From Linnemannia elongata (lineage: Eukaryota; Mortierellomycota; Mortierellomycetes; Mortierellales; Mortierellaceae): DNA of 64,000 nucleotides. Where the stretch lies: positions 2,418,001 to 2,482,000 of the forward strand of contig JAXBDG010000007.1 of the NCBI GenBank assembly GCA_036320915.1, in the 5' to 3' direction. Both the position numbers and the translations under genes were made by a program. Of this stretch, positions 1-9,446 are shown piece by piece. How positions within the stretch are numbered: the stretch's first letter is position 1; the number at the start of each line of letters is the position of its first letter. The notes under the pieces were generated by a model. That model ran no database searches. It was not told the origin of the DNA and was given only the letters and a program-made list of their open reading frames with translations.

Positions 1-294
1 TTTTGTGAATTTTTACAAGCACCCACTGACGATCAGCGATCAACTGACCGCTCATCAACATACAATAACCGATAAATAATCACTGATAATCAATATTCAA
101 CCAACCTTTCATCAACATAAAAATTACAAAACGAACTCTTTTTCTCGTAATAATTAATGGCCGACCGGCCTATTCCAACCATACGCATATATGCTGTAAG
201 ATTGAATAGACACATGTCATTGATCATTGTAAACAAATTTATGATCCGTTTTCCAGGATCAGAGATCATCAATGATCATCCATGCATAGCACTC

Positions 295-430
295 CATTAC
301 ACGCATACTACAAACCTCCCCTGATTCTTCCTTTTTGCAATATCAGTGATCATCAGTGTTCTCCTTGCAAAATCAGTGATCATCAGTATCATCCGTGTCA
401 TGTCGTCATTACACGCATACTACAAACCTC
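295..430. repeat. 24-bp direct repeat pair
   Basis: An identical 24-base block occurs at 295-318 and 407-430. The sequence between them also repeats a shorter core, CAGTGATCATCAGT, at about 345 and 374. The first 750 bases are AT-rich, with many copies of the GATCATCA/TGATCA motif, and I see no gene in them. The pattern fits a decayed local duplication. Confidence 0.7.
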
Positions 431-760
431 TACTACAATAGTCGCAGAACTGTTTACAATAAATAAAAAGCCACTATAAGTCCCACACCGTCACTTAGTA
501 AATTGTGCGTTGAACCAACAGAAAACTTATATAGGGGAGTATACTTCTTATGAAACTAATTACGTAACTATGTCATAACCACATCTCTTACTAAGTGTAG
601 TTTATAACATTAAAAAAAAAACAGGGATAAAAGTGGCAGAACGTGTAGAGAATTGAATCCACGCGTCAGTTCGCGTCATGTTGGTTCATTACGCTTAAAA
701 ACGGTTATGGCTTAAAAACGGTTATGGCTTGGCACTTTGTTTACATTACGCCTAAAATTC

Positions 761-1552
761 GGGTGAACAGATTTATGTGAAGGAGGGGTTATGTGAGGAG
801 AGGCGTGACTGGTTTTCTCATATGTGAAGTAAACAATAAACCGTCGTTTATGTGAAGGAAGAGTCTCTTTTTCCTGACGCGCGTGCAACGCACAAGCCAT
901 TGTCGCGTTTTTTTATCCATTGCTTTCATTCTTTTTTTCCTTTTCTTCGAATTTTATTATATCTCTACGCTTTCTCTGCCATTTTCAATACTTCTCTGGC
1001 CTCGGTCAAATCTCTGGGAAGGGCTTTGTCGAGGCCTTTTTCGAGGCAAGAATCATCCGTTTGAAAGTAGTAAGTAGCGGTAAACTTCCTCGACTCATTA
1101 TCCATTGTTTTCCAAACAATGTGGTGTTCCCCTCTATCAATTTTAATTTTACATCCTCGGCAAGTGGGATAAAATCCGCTTGTGGCGACTGGGTGCAATG
1201 AGAACCCAAATAGGTACCAGGCACGGCGTGAGCGTTTCACCTTAGGTTCAGATGCAGGCTCAGGGCTGGGGTCGCTCAACGCGTTTGTTGACAGTCATCT
1301 CCATAGCTCTTAGAAACGTCATCAATACATCGCTGAGAGCATTGACATGGTTCTGTTGTTCCATTGTGTGTGCCTGGCCCAAGGTCGAAATCAGAGGAAG
1401 AGATAGATAGGAGAATGAAAGGAGCAGTGAAAGCGAAGGAAGCAAAAGACTCTTCCTTCACATAAACGACGGTTTTTTGTTTACTTCACATAAGAGAAAA
1501 CCAATCACATATTGTCTTCACTTGCAGTCACTTCACATAAATCTGTTCACCC
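761..1552. mobile_element. MULE-like DNA transposon, long TIRs, 9-bp TSD
   Basis: The left end starts GGGTGAACAGATTTATGTGAAG and the right end is its reverse complement. The inverted similarity continues inward for about 100 bases (761-870 against 1445-1552). The element is flanked on both sides by the 9-bp direct repeat CTAAAATTC (752-760 and 1553-1561). Long inverted ends with a 9-bp target duplication are typical of Mutator-like elements; a hAT element would give 8 bp and Tc1 would give TA. The left end carries four spaced TATGTGA motifs, as expected of transposase binding sites. At 792 bp it is too short for a full transposase and is therefore non-autonomous. Confidence 0.75.
965..1364 (-). 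pseudogene. Internal ORF of the MULE-like element (broken)
   Basis: Two overlapping minus-strand frames lie inside the element. An ATG at 1364 opens a short peptide (MEQQNHVNALSD...) that stops near 1263. A different frame continues to 965 and encodes a basic segment followed by a zinc-ribbon-like stretch, CRGCKIKIDRGEHH. Joining them needs a frame change, so the reading frame is either broken or spliced in a way I cannot see. The CxxC followed by His residues could be a remnant of a transposase DNA-binding domain or of a captured host zinc finger. No catalytic transposase motif is visible. Confidence 0.35.
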
Positions 1553-1561
1553 CTAAAATTC

Positions 1562-2078
1562 CAGTCACACATTTCATTGCGCTTACAGCCATTACGCTTA
1601 AAAGTGTAAATACCTTTTTATTTTCTCTTTTTTAGTTTAGTTTCTCAAGTGCGACCAACAGAAGATTGATTACACAGACATGGCTCGTCTGCCTTTGATG
1701 GATAATGCATCATAATTAATGTAGACAGACCTTAACACTATAGTCGTAGGTGCGACAACCTGGCTCAGGATGCGCAAAGAGACAAGGAGCGCTCGTGTCG
1801 CGAATCAAGACTAGGGACACTAGGCGAGGTTGACCTTTTTCAAGGCAGAGGCTGGAGGTGGGATGTGTGGGAGAAGATGGTTTTCAATGGGAGAGAGGTA
1901 AGGTGTTTAACAAAGTGTATTCGAGTTACTAAGTAAGGATTAAATTATCTGGGTACAAACTACATCGATATATCTTTTACTGTGGTTATGCTAATTAATT
2001 GTTTACTTGGGCGAAGACAAACGGCGCCCAAGTGCCAAGAGTCGATCGATCACTCTAAGAGTCAACCGATCGTATTGT
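1562..2078. other. AT-rich spacer with no clear gene
   Basis: The sequence flanking the MULE-like element repeats ATTACGCTTAAAA on both sides (about 690 and 1603), so the element may have landed in an older repeat. Nothing else is recognisable up to the next ORF, apart from a possible frame-2 extension of it beginning near 1990. Confidence 0.5.
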
Positions 2079-2561
2079 ATGACGCGACAGTACCAGTCCT
2101 TCCTCCTCAAGAGCTCAAACTTGACAACTATCGTCTCCCATTACGTGGATGACGACCTCCTTGTCGGAGGCATTAATGGCAACAAGAATTTCGAGCAGCT
2201 GGAGATATGTATTGTCTCGGAAGATGCACCGGGCAACCCATTCTACCCCACGCGCTGCATCTACCAGAATGTTTTTTACCGATTCTTCATCCAATCTCCC
2301 ATTCGAGGTTATCTCCAGGTTCAAGGAGATGTCGTCTCTATTGTTCCCGATTACCAGTCCGCTTCGCCATTGAACCTTTACAAAGAGGAGGGCTGGGGTC
2401 TGAGAATCGCTCAGATTCAGCCCGATGGATCCCGTCTGGTCTTTGCGACCCAGGGCCAGGGTAACCCAATTACCTTGGAGGAGCAGGTCACGAATGCTTC
2501 GCGTCAGTGGTTTTCACTCATCCCCTCAAACTTCATGAGACGCTTCAAGAAGATGTGGTAA
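2079..2561 (+). CDS. Hypothetical protein, probably frameshifted near its start
   Basis: From the ATG at 2079 the frame encodes about 160 residues ending RRFKKMW. The body (DDDLLVGGINGNKNFEQL onward) has alternating hydrophobic and Gly/Tyr residues and ends its core with QWFSLIP, giving the feel of a beta-rich, perhaps beta-trefoil-like fold; that fold is a guess. Upstream, the coding-like text switches frame. A second frame from about 1990 to 2152 reads QPIVLYDATVPVLPPQELKL and then hits a stop just where this frame becomes plausible. The simplest reading is one gene with a one-base frameshift near 2140-2155. No family is recognised. Confidence 0.4.
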   Translation: MTRQYQSFLLKSSNLTTIVSHYVDDDLLVGGINGNKNFEQLEICIVSEDAPGNPFYPTRCIYQNVFYRFFIQSPIRGYLQVQGDVVSIVPDYQSASPLNLYKEEGWGLRIAQIQPDGSRLVFATQGQGNPITLEEQVTNASRQWFSLIPSNFMRRFKKMW

Positions 2562-3089
2562 ATAGCGCTTCGCGCTTTTATTCGAATCAAGGATAGTCAT
2601 TTAAAATTTAAATGAAACGCCATAAATATTGACTATGTCTCTTTTCGCCGAGGACTTGTCCGACGGCTCATTAACATTGTATGAGAAGGGGAACCCCACT
2701 TCATGTCGACTTCCCAATAATTCTTGGGGGTCGAGCTGAAGAAACAGGTGTTGAAAATCGGAAGTGTCGGAGGAAGGAAACTGTCGGAAAAGAGGTTGAG
2801 GTCAGAGAAGCTGTTGGAAAAGAGGTTGAAGTGAGAGAAATTGTGAAAAGAAATGGAGGCGAGGGAAAATGTTGGTCGCATTGCAAAAATGGGAATCATG
2901 ATTGCATGTTCATATAGCCCTTTTCTTTCATTCGTTTCAAATGCCTGTATCTTCAGTCCCACTCTGTTGCATATCCCTTTGCCCTTTTTCTTCGTTCGTG
3001 CGCAAGGCATGAGTTTTTCTTGACTCAACCCTTTTTGATCTCATGTCCCTTTCCTTACTTTATTCTCCATTTGTCGTTCATGCCTGATA
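2562..3089. other. Spacer with a short internal tandem repeat
   Basis: Around 2778-2850 a purine-rich unit of about 36 bases (GTYGGAAAAGAGGTTGARGT core) is repeated twice. Small ORFs here simply translate this repeat. I see no supported gene. Confidence 0.5.
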
Positions 3090-3239
3090 CCCGTAACCTG
3101 ATTGGTGGTAGCCAAGCGTTCATAGCAACGTTGCTTTTTGATCCTTCGATATCGGCTCTTCCTATCATACTGAAGCAGAATTCAGTAAGCGTTGGATTGT
3201 TCACCCACTATGATAATAGGGAACGTGAGCTGGGTTTAT

Positions 3240-3272
<33 letters not shown>

Positions 3273-3690
3273 ATGTAATGTTGTTGCAATAGTAATTGAA
3301 CTTAGTACGAGAGGAACCGTTCATTCGGATAATTGGTATTTGGGCCTGCCTGAGCAGGCAATGGCCCGAAGCTATCATCCGTTGGGTTATGGCTGAACGC
3401 CTCTAAGTCAGAACCCGTGCTAGAACGCGACGATTACCGCCTTTTCCGATTTTTAGTTAAATACGATTAGATCTTCGGATCCTGCATCATACTACATGGG
3501 GTTATCTTGCAGAGCGGAAAGGCTTTGTGAGGTTGCTGCTAATGTTAATTTCAAATATTGGAAGAGATAAATCCATTGCAGACGACTTTAATTGAACGGG
3601 GTATTGTAAGCAGCAGAGTAGCCTTGTTGCTACGATCTGCTGAGATTAAGCCCATTGTTCTATAGATTTGTTCGAAAGAACAACATCCCT
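3090..3690 (+). rRNA. 28S rRNA 3'-end fragment, dispersed copy
   Basis: This segment matches the last ~600 nt of fungal 28S rRNA as I remember it. It begins in the block around CAAGCGTTCATAGC and runs through the AATTCAGTAAGCGTTGGATT segment, the sarcin-ricin loop (AGTACGAGAGGAACC near 3306), GCTGAACGCCTCTAAGTCAG, and the 3' end GATCTGCTGAGATTAAGCC near 3636. It continues past the mature end into 3' external-spacer-like DNA (GTTCGAAAGAAC and a T tract), so it derives from rDNA or pre-rRNA. It carries point changes and lacks the rest of 28S, so it is a fragment, not a working gene. Spacer-like sequence continues to about 3860 and ends in an A run. Confidence 0.85.
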
Positions 3691-3880
3691 CTCTCTCCTT
3701 TTTTTTCTTTCGAGCGGTTTAGTTAAGGGCATCTTAACATATGTCCTGGTGGCCGGGTTGTGCGCGCGGATAGCCGCTTGAATAGGCCGCTCTTATGGTG
3801 ACCCCCCTCCCCCAGCCTGAAGAACAAGAAAAGAAAGGAAGAAAAAAAAAAAAGAGTGAGGTGCAACCGCAGATCATGCT

Positions 3881-4651
3881 CTACAACAAAAGGAACGGAC
3901 CATATTTCTTGAAGAACTCGGTTGGCTCGCGGATAAGATTTCCTTCGTGTTTTGCCAGGTGGAGGTGATGTGGAACCTTGCTGTTGTTGGCCTTGGTATG
4001 CTTACCGCACTCGCAAATGAAATGCAGTCGAAACTTGGTCCTAAACCAGTTGCCAGGATTGTACTTTGTCGGTTCTTCTGGCAGGACAATAAACAATCGA
4101 GGAATCGGATACTCGGTCAGCTCCAACTGCTGCATCAAGATGGCCTCGGTCTTGCTCTGGATCAGGATCAGTCGCTCGTTCATCTGCTTTTGCAGCTCCA
4201 AAACCTCGCGGGTGATCTGCTGAGTTATAGCGCCTTGGTTGTAAAGTCCAACTAGCTTGTGAATGACGGTTCCTTCGAAGCCAGAATTGGTCATCAATGC
4301 CGGAGTGAACGTTAAAGCAATCAGCGATGAGAGCGCTTCAGAGGTCAAGGGCTTTCCAGACTGGTGGGCTAGCTCAATGGCTGCGGTGACAGAACTGAGC
4401 TGGCTCCGGATATGCGTGGTGTTTCCTCTGGTCACGGTTGTTTCCTGTGGTTCAGCGAATGAAAGGTCGGTGGAAGGCTCCGCGACAATTGCAAGGCCAG
4501 AGACAGACTCAGCTAGTGTCGCAGTGGAGTTCGCTGGAGGCATGACGTTAAGTTCATCAATGATAGTGCTGCCAGGACGGTAAGGACCGATTGGAGCATG
4601 CGTGGCAATTTCGACTTGACCATCGGCAGAAGCCAGCCTTGACGTTTTCAT
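3881..4651 (-). CDS. Coiled coil plus conserved 'PRLFIVLP' module, truncated
   Basis: A 256-residue ORF starts at the ATG at 4651. Residues ~1-130 are Ser/Thr-rich. Residues ~130-175 form a Gln/Glu-rich amphipathic stretch, and then come EYPIPRLFIVLPEEP, KFRLHFICECGKH and HLAKHEG followed by EFFKKYGPF. The same series occurs at 30330-30600 on the plus strand, so this is a repeated protein module. I recall it preceding leucine-rich repeats in Mortierellaceae predictions. Here the ORF stops right after KYGPFLLL, while the other copy continues for 165 more residues. The break lies next to the rDNA-derived DNA, so a rearrangement probably cut the gene. Its function is unknown. It diverges from the ORF at 4981. 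Confidence 0.6.
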   Translation of the reverse strand: MKTSRLASADGQVEIATHAPIGPYRPGSTIIDELNVMPPANSTATLAESVSGLAIVAEPSTDLSFAEPQETTVTRGNTTHIRSQLSSVTAAIELAHQSGKPLTSEALSSLIALTFTPALMTNSGFEGTVIHKLVGLYNQGAITQQITREVLELQKQMNERLILIQSKTEAILMQQLELTEYPIPRLFIVLPEEPTKYNPGNWFRTKFRLHFICECGKHTKANNSKVPHHLHLAKHEGNLIREPTEFFKKYGPFLLL

Positions 4652-4920
4652 AGGAGAGTCGTTATGTGCTACGATCTGCCCCAGAACCGGTTCCTGGCCC
4701 CGGTTCCCAGTTTATGTCAAGTTTTGTTTCCGCCTATGTGACATTGAAGGCGCCTTCAGATTTGGAGACTCGGTGTGGTGATTTGGAGTGGCTTAGCTCT
4801 TGTTGGCCACTTGGCTATTTTTTATGCGCCTGCCTGCGACTGTCTGGAAAGGCACCTTTCTTCCACGATACTAGCAGGTCTTGAGAGTTACCGTCTTCTA
4901 TTCGCGATATTGAGAGGGAA

Positions 4921-4948
4921 CACACACACACACACACACACACACACC
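4921..4948. repeat. (CA)n microsatellite
   Basis: About 14 uninterrupted CA units lie 33 bases upstream of the ATG at 4981, within the probable promoter or 5' UTR. Confidence 0.95.
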
Positions 4949-5103
4949 TTTTTTCTCTTTGTCTACCTACTATTCGAGCCATGAGCACCGGTCTCGACAC
5001 TTCATCTTCGAATACAGGGGTTGCAGGGGAAGGTTCTGCTCCGCCTTCTCCCACTTCCCCAACGAGTGACCCTATCACACCCAGCACTGGTCCCAATTTC
5101 TCA

Positions 5104-8100
5104 TTTTTTTTTTTGGAACGTCAAAGTTTTAATCCGAAAACGGTAGTCTAAGTGTAGCTCATGCGAGCACGGTATTCTACTTCGTTGTACAGCTCGCGTC
5201 ACCTAGTCCCGACAGCCGAGCCACCAAAAATCCATGAATTCAATAGGAAAAATATTATATGTGTGAGTTGACCAAAAACTCTCTGTTACTGTGCTTGTTT
5301 TCCCTCTTTGAATCGACTGACAGAAAGCTTTTCATTGTATGAGGCCTGGGTCAAAAGTTATCAATTTCCGGTTGTCAGAGATTTGGCAGTTCCCATATGA
5401 AAATGACTGTGTCCCACACGAAATAGGCAGTCACGTATAATTCAGGTGGGATTGCCTGATGTAAGGTTACATGGGATTGGTGCGGGGGTGAAAACATTCA
5501 AGATTTGGCAGTGGCTTAGAAATTGTCGGGACTAGATGACGCGCGCTATAGCAAAGCAGAATAGATAAAGTGTACTGCGCAAAACCGAGGAAACACAATC
5601 CGTAATCTGCGCCAGGCGCACCTGCGCATACCTCCGGATGACCCTTGCTGCCCTTCGGGGGGCGGTTCAAGGGGGAAGACTAGGTGTCTTCCGTCTCGAA
5701 CTCTTTAACTGTCATCGCTCCTCTTTTTTCCATAATATCCATTCTCCTCCGGCCTAGTAAGGCCTCGATCACCGCTCGGTCGGCTGCATGTGTATCATTC
5801 TGAACGCCAGGGCATCGTCCCTCCTCGTGCTCCGCCAGAGGCCGCCCGCACTCGCATTCATTCGCTCGGGGTTTCCGTCCGTATATTTGTTGCCATTGGG
5901 ACCTGGGCCGCTCCTCCGGGGGTTTGTGCTTCCGTCTTTCTGTGATACCCTGCTGTTTCTCCCATTCGACGGTTCTCTCGCATCGCGGTTTCCATATTTT
6001 TTCTCGGCCCTCCTTCTCGATGTACTTGCAAAATAGTCGGCTGACGTATTCTGCAACGCTCTTGGGCATCTCCTTGAAGACTTTGGCCCACTCCGTGGCA
6101 AGAGCCATGGGTACGAGTCCTCTGAGTATGTGGCTGACCGTCCACTTCTCATCGCCCGTGTATCCTTCATTACGGTCCTCCGTGCTTGGCCATTGGATGA
6201 TCCTCCTCAGCGCCGCTTTGCATGCTCTGACGCTCGTCGCTACCCACCCGATCTCCTTGGGCTCTGTTTCTCCCTCCTTCCTTCTCTTCTTCCTCTCTCT
6301 GTTGTAGTGTTTCGTGGCAATCTCTCCCCAGAAGTCGATCCTCCCGAGTCCGTCCTTCCAGATCTCATCGTGGGCCTCCTTGCTCTCTGGGCATAACCAT
6401 ACGTGCTCATTGTCCTCCGTCGTCGCATGACACTGTCGGCACTGATCGTTTTTGTACAGGTCTGGTCGTCGGGCATGAAGGGCGTCCATTGTTGGTAGCA
6501 TGCCATGGATTTTCTTTATCCTGTGGCTGCGTAGTCGTGTGTCCTGCTGCGAACTGAAGAATGTGTGTACTGGTTTGTTGTTGTGGATAATAGCAAGAGT
6601 ACCGAGCCAGTCTGTGCCTTCATAGTCCTGGATCGACCTCTTGTGCCTCTTGAGTGATCTCCATGTCTGGTGCCACCGTCTGGTTGTCTGCATCTTCAGG
6701 GCCTGTCTGGTATCGATCTCGAGTGTAGTGCCGTCCATTCTTGCTGTGTAACGCAGGTCGTCCTGATCCTCCGCTCTGACCTCCCACTCTTTTCCTACCA
6801 ACGCCTGGGCCTCCTTGGCCGCTTTGTCTGCTGCCTCATTCCACCTGTCGCCGCGATGTCCCTTGACCCATTCGACGGTTGTGGATCCTGTCCGCTCGCT
6901 GCATATCCGCGCTACTATTGCCCATTCCACCGCGTAATCGCACCTCAGTTTGGCCCTCACCGACGCTCTCCTCCTGTTGACGACAATGTCATTGAACATC
7001 TTGACCACCTTTTGATTGTCGAGTCGGATGCATACGTCCTGGTCTTGTGGTGTCGCGATGATGCCTGCTATGAGCCCCATGAGTTCAGGCTTGATGGATG
7101 ATGCGAATCCTTTGACTGTTCCTTGTATGACCGGTTGCTGTTCTCCTGCCACCGCGAAAGCCATCGAGCACTTGGCCTTCCCAAGGTCGACCATTGATCC
7201 GTCCGAATAAATATATCGTACTCCTGGCTGTGTGTGTTTCCTCTGTTCTTCCAAGGCCGCCTGTGTGGCCTCGTCCATGTTAATGTGGTTGTAGCTGTGT
7301 TTCGATGTATTGCTTGCCGTATGATGTTGTATCCGTTCCTTGATGGCAATGAGCAGCGGGTAAGCCTCCGCCTCCACTTCCTTTAGCCGAGCCTTTACCG
7401 CGCGCATTAGTCTCCGCTTGGGCGGGAGCGCTCGCTCTAGCTCCTGTCTCCGTCTGTCTAGCTCAGCCTGTTTCTCGGTCTTCTTTCGACGCTTCTCCTC
7501 CTCTGCGGCCTCCTTTGCTGCCTGTTGTCTGAGTTTGTCTCTGACCTCCTTCTCTCGTCGAATCTTTGTGTGACGGTCAATAATCTGATTGCGTCTCTCC
7601 CTGAACGCCCTCAAGTTCGCCCTGTCCACTGCTTTGTCTCCTGTCGCCTTGGGTGGGGTCCATGGGATTCTGGGTTTTTCTGGCGTTTGCTGTAGTAAGT
7701 CGATGGTGCGTGTTGTTTCTGGTGTTCTGTTTTGTGTGGTTGGTTGTGTTGCTGGTTGTGTGGTTGGTTGCGTTGCTGGCAGTGAAAGGGGTGACGAAAA
7801 AGAGAAGGAAGAAGAAAAAGAGGGGGAATCTAAATCTACAATTGGGGGTTGGGTTGACTGTGAAGAAACAAAAAGGGAGGGTTGTGTGTGTTCGGATTGT
7901 GCTGACGAGTTGTGAGTGGGAAAGAATATATTGGGCATACAAAAAGTAAGGGGTGAAGAAATTAAGAAAGGGGAATTCAAATCTGAAAGTGACGAGGAAG
8001 AAACCGAACCCAAAATACCCTCTTGTAGGTCCTTTTCTTTTTCTTTTTCTTTTTCTTTTTCTTGTTCTTGTTCTTTTTCTTGGCTTCGACAGCGATGCTC

Positions 8101-9383
8101 AAATGGACCGTGGCTGTCGTCGCTTATCGCAACCGCCCTTTCCCTACCTCTTATCACCTCTTGATCGCTGCCGTCTTCTTTTCTTTTTCCGTTCTTTTCT
8201 CTGTTGTTGTCTTTTTCTTGTTGATTTTGTTGTTGTTGTTCCATCGGCGGCTCCTCCTCATCTTCGCTTCCGAACTCCCACAAGACGACCTCTTCCTCCT
8301 CGGCATCTTCCTGTGTTTCGCAAGCGTGCCCCTGGTTCTCCTCCTCGCGCTCCTCCACACGATTCATCTCGATCTGCGGGAACTCTGAAATGGTCTGACA
8401 CACCGCTGCAAACCATACTCTGTATCCCTTGATCCCATGTGTCCGCGCAACTTCTTTCCACGGTCTGGTGTGACTCCGATCCTCGTTGATTATATCCTCC
8501 AGGTAAAAGACCTTGTCCCTCTCCATCCACTTGCTGTGCTTCACGTATATCTCAGGTGTCACTACCTTTGACAACAGCACTCGTTCGCCCTCCTTTGCGC
8601 TCACATCGCATAGATTGACGTCTCGTTCCACCATTAGCTGACACACTCTGGCGATGAGGTTGTGTTGGGTGTACTTGCTGGCGATGGCCGGATTGGAAAG
8701 TGGGGATTCCCGCAGTCTTGCCGCCCTTTGCAGGTCTTGAAGTCGGCAATGAGTTAGGTCTCCTATGAGCCCTTTCTGGGTGCTTCTCAGATGCAATGTG
8801 CTGACGTGTTGTTCGGCGAGAGCGTCCTTGAAGTCCCGTAGTCCGTACAGCCTTGTGTGGTGCAATATACTGGCTGGTGTTGAGCTGGGTAAACCGAGTT
8901 TTTGTCGCACGACCGTCCTGTATTTCTTGGAGATGCGTTCTATGACTGTCCATGTTGGGATCTGCGCTGTCATCCGGTAGAGCAGCCTTGGGATAAGAAC
9001 CGCGTTGATGATATAAATACACTGTTTATCGGTGACCGATTTCCTGAGCAGGATCTCGCATACCGTCTCCGTTTCCTCCATTGCCATAGCAGCTGTTGTT
9101 TTGGCCGATCCATCCGCTGCAAGCCACACCCCTAGGACTCTCGACGCTTTGCTTGCCACCTGTGGCTGCATCGAACTTCCTCCATAGTTGATGTTGTCGA
9201 TGTGTGTTGGGTTGATTGCTAGTAATTTTGTTTTCTTGCCGTTGATCTCGATGCCGTGCATCCCAAAGAACTCCGTGCCGACGTCGGTCATCCTTGTGAG
9301 TTCTGTGTGTCCTGGTCCCACGAGGCTGGTATCGTCCACGAAGGCCAAGTCCGAAACCATGGGTGGCGCCTTTCCCGGGGCCG
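5104..9383 (-). mobile_element. 5'-truncated LINE retrotransposon with 18-bp TSD
   Basis: The element lies on the minus strand. Its 3' end is an A11 tail (T11 on the plus strand at 5104-5114) and its 5' end is cut at about 9383, just before the reverse-transcriptase FVDD motif. It is flanked by the direct repeat ACTGGTCCCAATTTCTCA at 5086-5103 and 9384-9401. This is the hallmark of target-primed reverse transcription with an incomplete first strand. The endonuclease and the N-terminal half of the RT are missing. A 3' UTR of about 570 bases follows the ORF. The RNase H domain and cysteine motif fit the Tad/I-type LINEs of fungi, but the clade is an inference. Confidence 0.92.
5680..9360 (-). 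CDS. LINE ORF2 C-terminal part: RT palm/thumb, RNase H, zinc knuckle
   Basis: An open frame of 1226 residues starts at the first ATG; coding really enters from the truncated 5' edge at about 9381 (APGKAPP precedes the ATG). Residues 7-10 are FVDD, the catalytic RT palm motif, followed by thumb sequence with VLGVWLAADGS. Residues ~370-460 are Glu/Lys/Gln repeats, from the (CTTTTT)n tract at 8034-8086. Residues ~575-680 are a highly basic coiled coil. RNase H spans about 715-860 with SDGS, KPELMGLI, LDNQKVV and KGHRGD...NEAADKAA, so all acidic residues are present. A CRQC-x8-H-x4-C knuckle lies near 975-990 and CECG-x-P-L-x2-H-x4-RCPG near the end. The whole frame is stop-free, so the insertion is young. 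Confidence 0.9.
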   Translation of the reverse strand: MVSDLAFVDDTSLVGPGHTELTRMTDVGTEFFGMHGIEINGKKTKLLAINPTHIDNINYGGSSMQPQVASKASRVLGVWLAADGSAKTTAAMAMEETETVCEILLRKSVTDKQCIYIINAVLIPRLLYRMTAQIPTWTVIERISKKYRTVVRQKLGLPSSTPASILHHTRLYGLRDFKDALAEQHVSTLHLRSTQKGLIGDLTHCRLQDLQRAARLRESPLSNPAIASKYTQHNLIARVCQLMVERDVNLCDVSAKEGERVLLSKVVTPEIYVKHSKWMERDKVFYLEDIINEDRSHTRPWKEVARTHGIKGYRVWFAAVCQTISEFPQIEMNRVEEREEENQGHACETQEDAEEEEVVLWEFGSEDEEEPPMEQQQQNQQEKDNNREKNGKRKEDGSDQEVIRGRERAVAISDDSHGPFEHRCRSQEKEQEQEKEKEKEKEKDLQEGILGSVSSSSLSDLNSPFLISSPLTFCMPNIFFPTHNSSAQSEHTQPSLFVSSQSTQPPIVDLDSPSFSSSFSFSSPLSLPATQPTTQPATQPTTQNRTPETTRTIDLLQQTPEKPRIPWTPPKATGDKAVDRANLRAFRERRNQIIDRHTKIRREKEVRDKLRQQAAKEAAEEEKRRKKTEKQAELDRRRQELERALPPKRRLMRAVKARLKEVEAEAYPLLIAIKERIQHHTASNTSKHSYNHINMDEATQAALEEQRKHTQPGVRYIYSDGSMVDLGKAKCSMAFAVAGEQQPVIQGTVKGFASSIKPELMGLIAGIIATPQDQDVCIRLDNQKVVKMFNDIVVNRRRASVRAKLRCDYAVEWAIVARICSERTGSTTVEWVKGHRGDRWNEAADKAAKEAQALVGKEWEVRAEDQDDLRYTARMDGTTLEIDTRQALKMQTTRRWHQTWRSLKRHKRSIQDYEGTDWLGTLAIIHNNKPVHTFFSSQQDTRLRSHRIKKIHGMLPTMDALHARRPDLYKNDQCRQCHATTEDNEHVWLCPESKEAHDEIWKDGLGRIDFWGEIATKHYNRERKKRRKEGETEPKEIGWVATSVRACKAALRRIIQWPSTEDRNEGYTGDEKWTVSHILRGLVPMALATEWAKVFKEMPKSVAEYVSRLFCKYIEKEGREKIWKPRCERTVEWEKQQGITERRKHKPPEERPRSQWQQIYGRKPRANECECGRPLAEHEEGRCPGVQNDTHAADRAVIEALLGRRRMDIMEKRGAMTVKEFETEDT

Positions 9384-9446
9384 ACTGGTCCCAATTTCTC
9401 AGCCAACCTAGGCCCTCGAATCCCCCACATCGGGTTCGTCACGTGA

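Larger units (their letters stand above)
4981..9446 (+). pseudogene. Ser/Thr/Pro-rich ORF split by LINE insertion
   Basis: An ORF opens at the ATG at 4981 (MSTGLDTSSSN...) and runs in frame up to the first copy of the LINE target duplication at 5086-5103. The second copy (9384-9401) and the DNA after it continue the same frame for 14 codons to a TGA at 9444-9446. The 18-bp target is exactly six codons, so the empty site would have encoded about 55 residues or the first exon of something longer. The peptide has no recognisable domain. It may be a small gene, a first exon, or a chance ORF; the intact frame across the empty site favours real coding. Confidence 0.4.
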
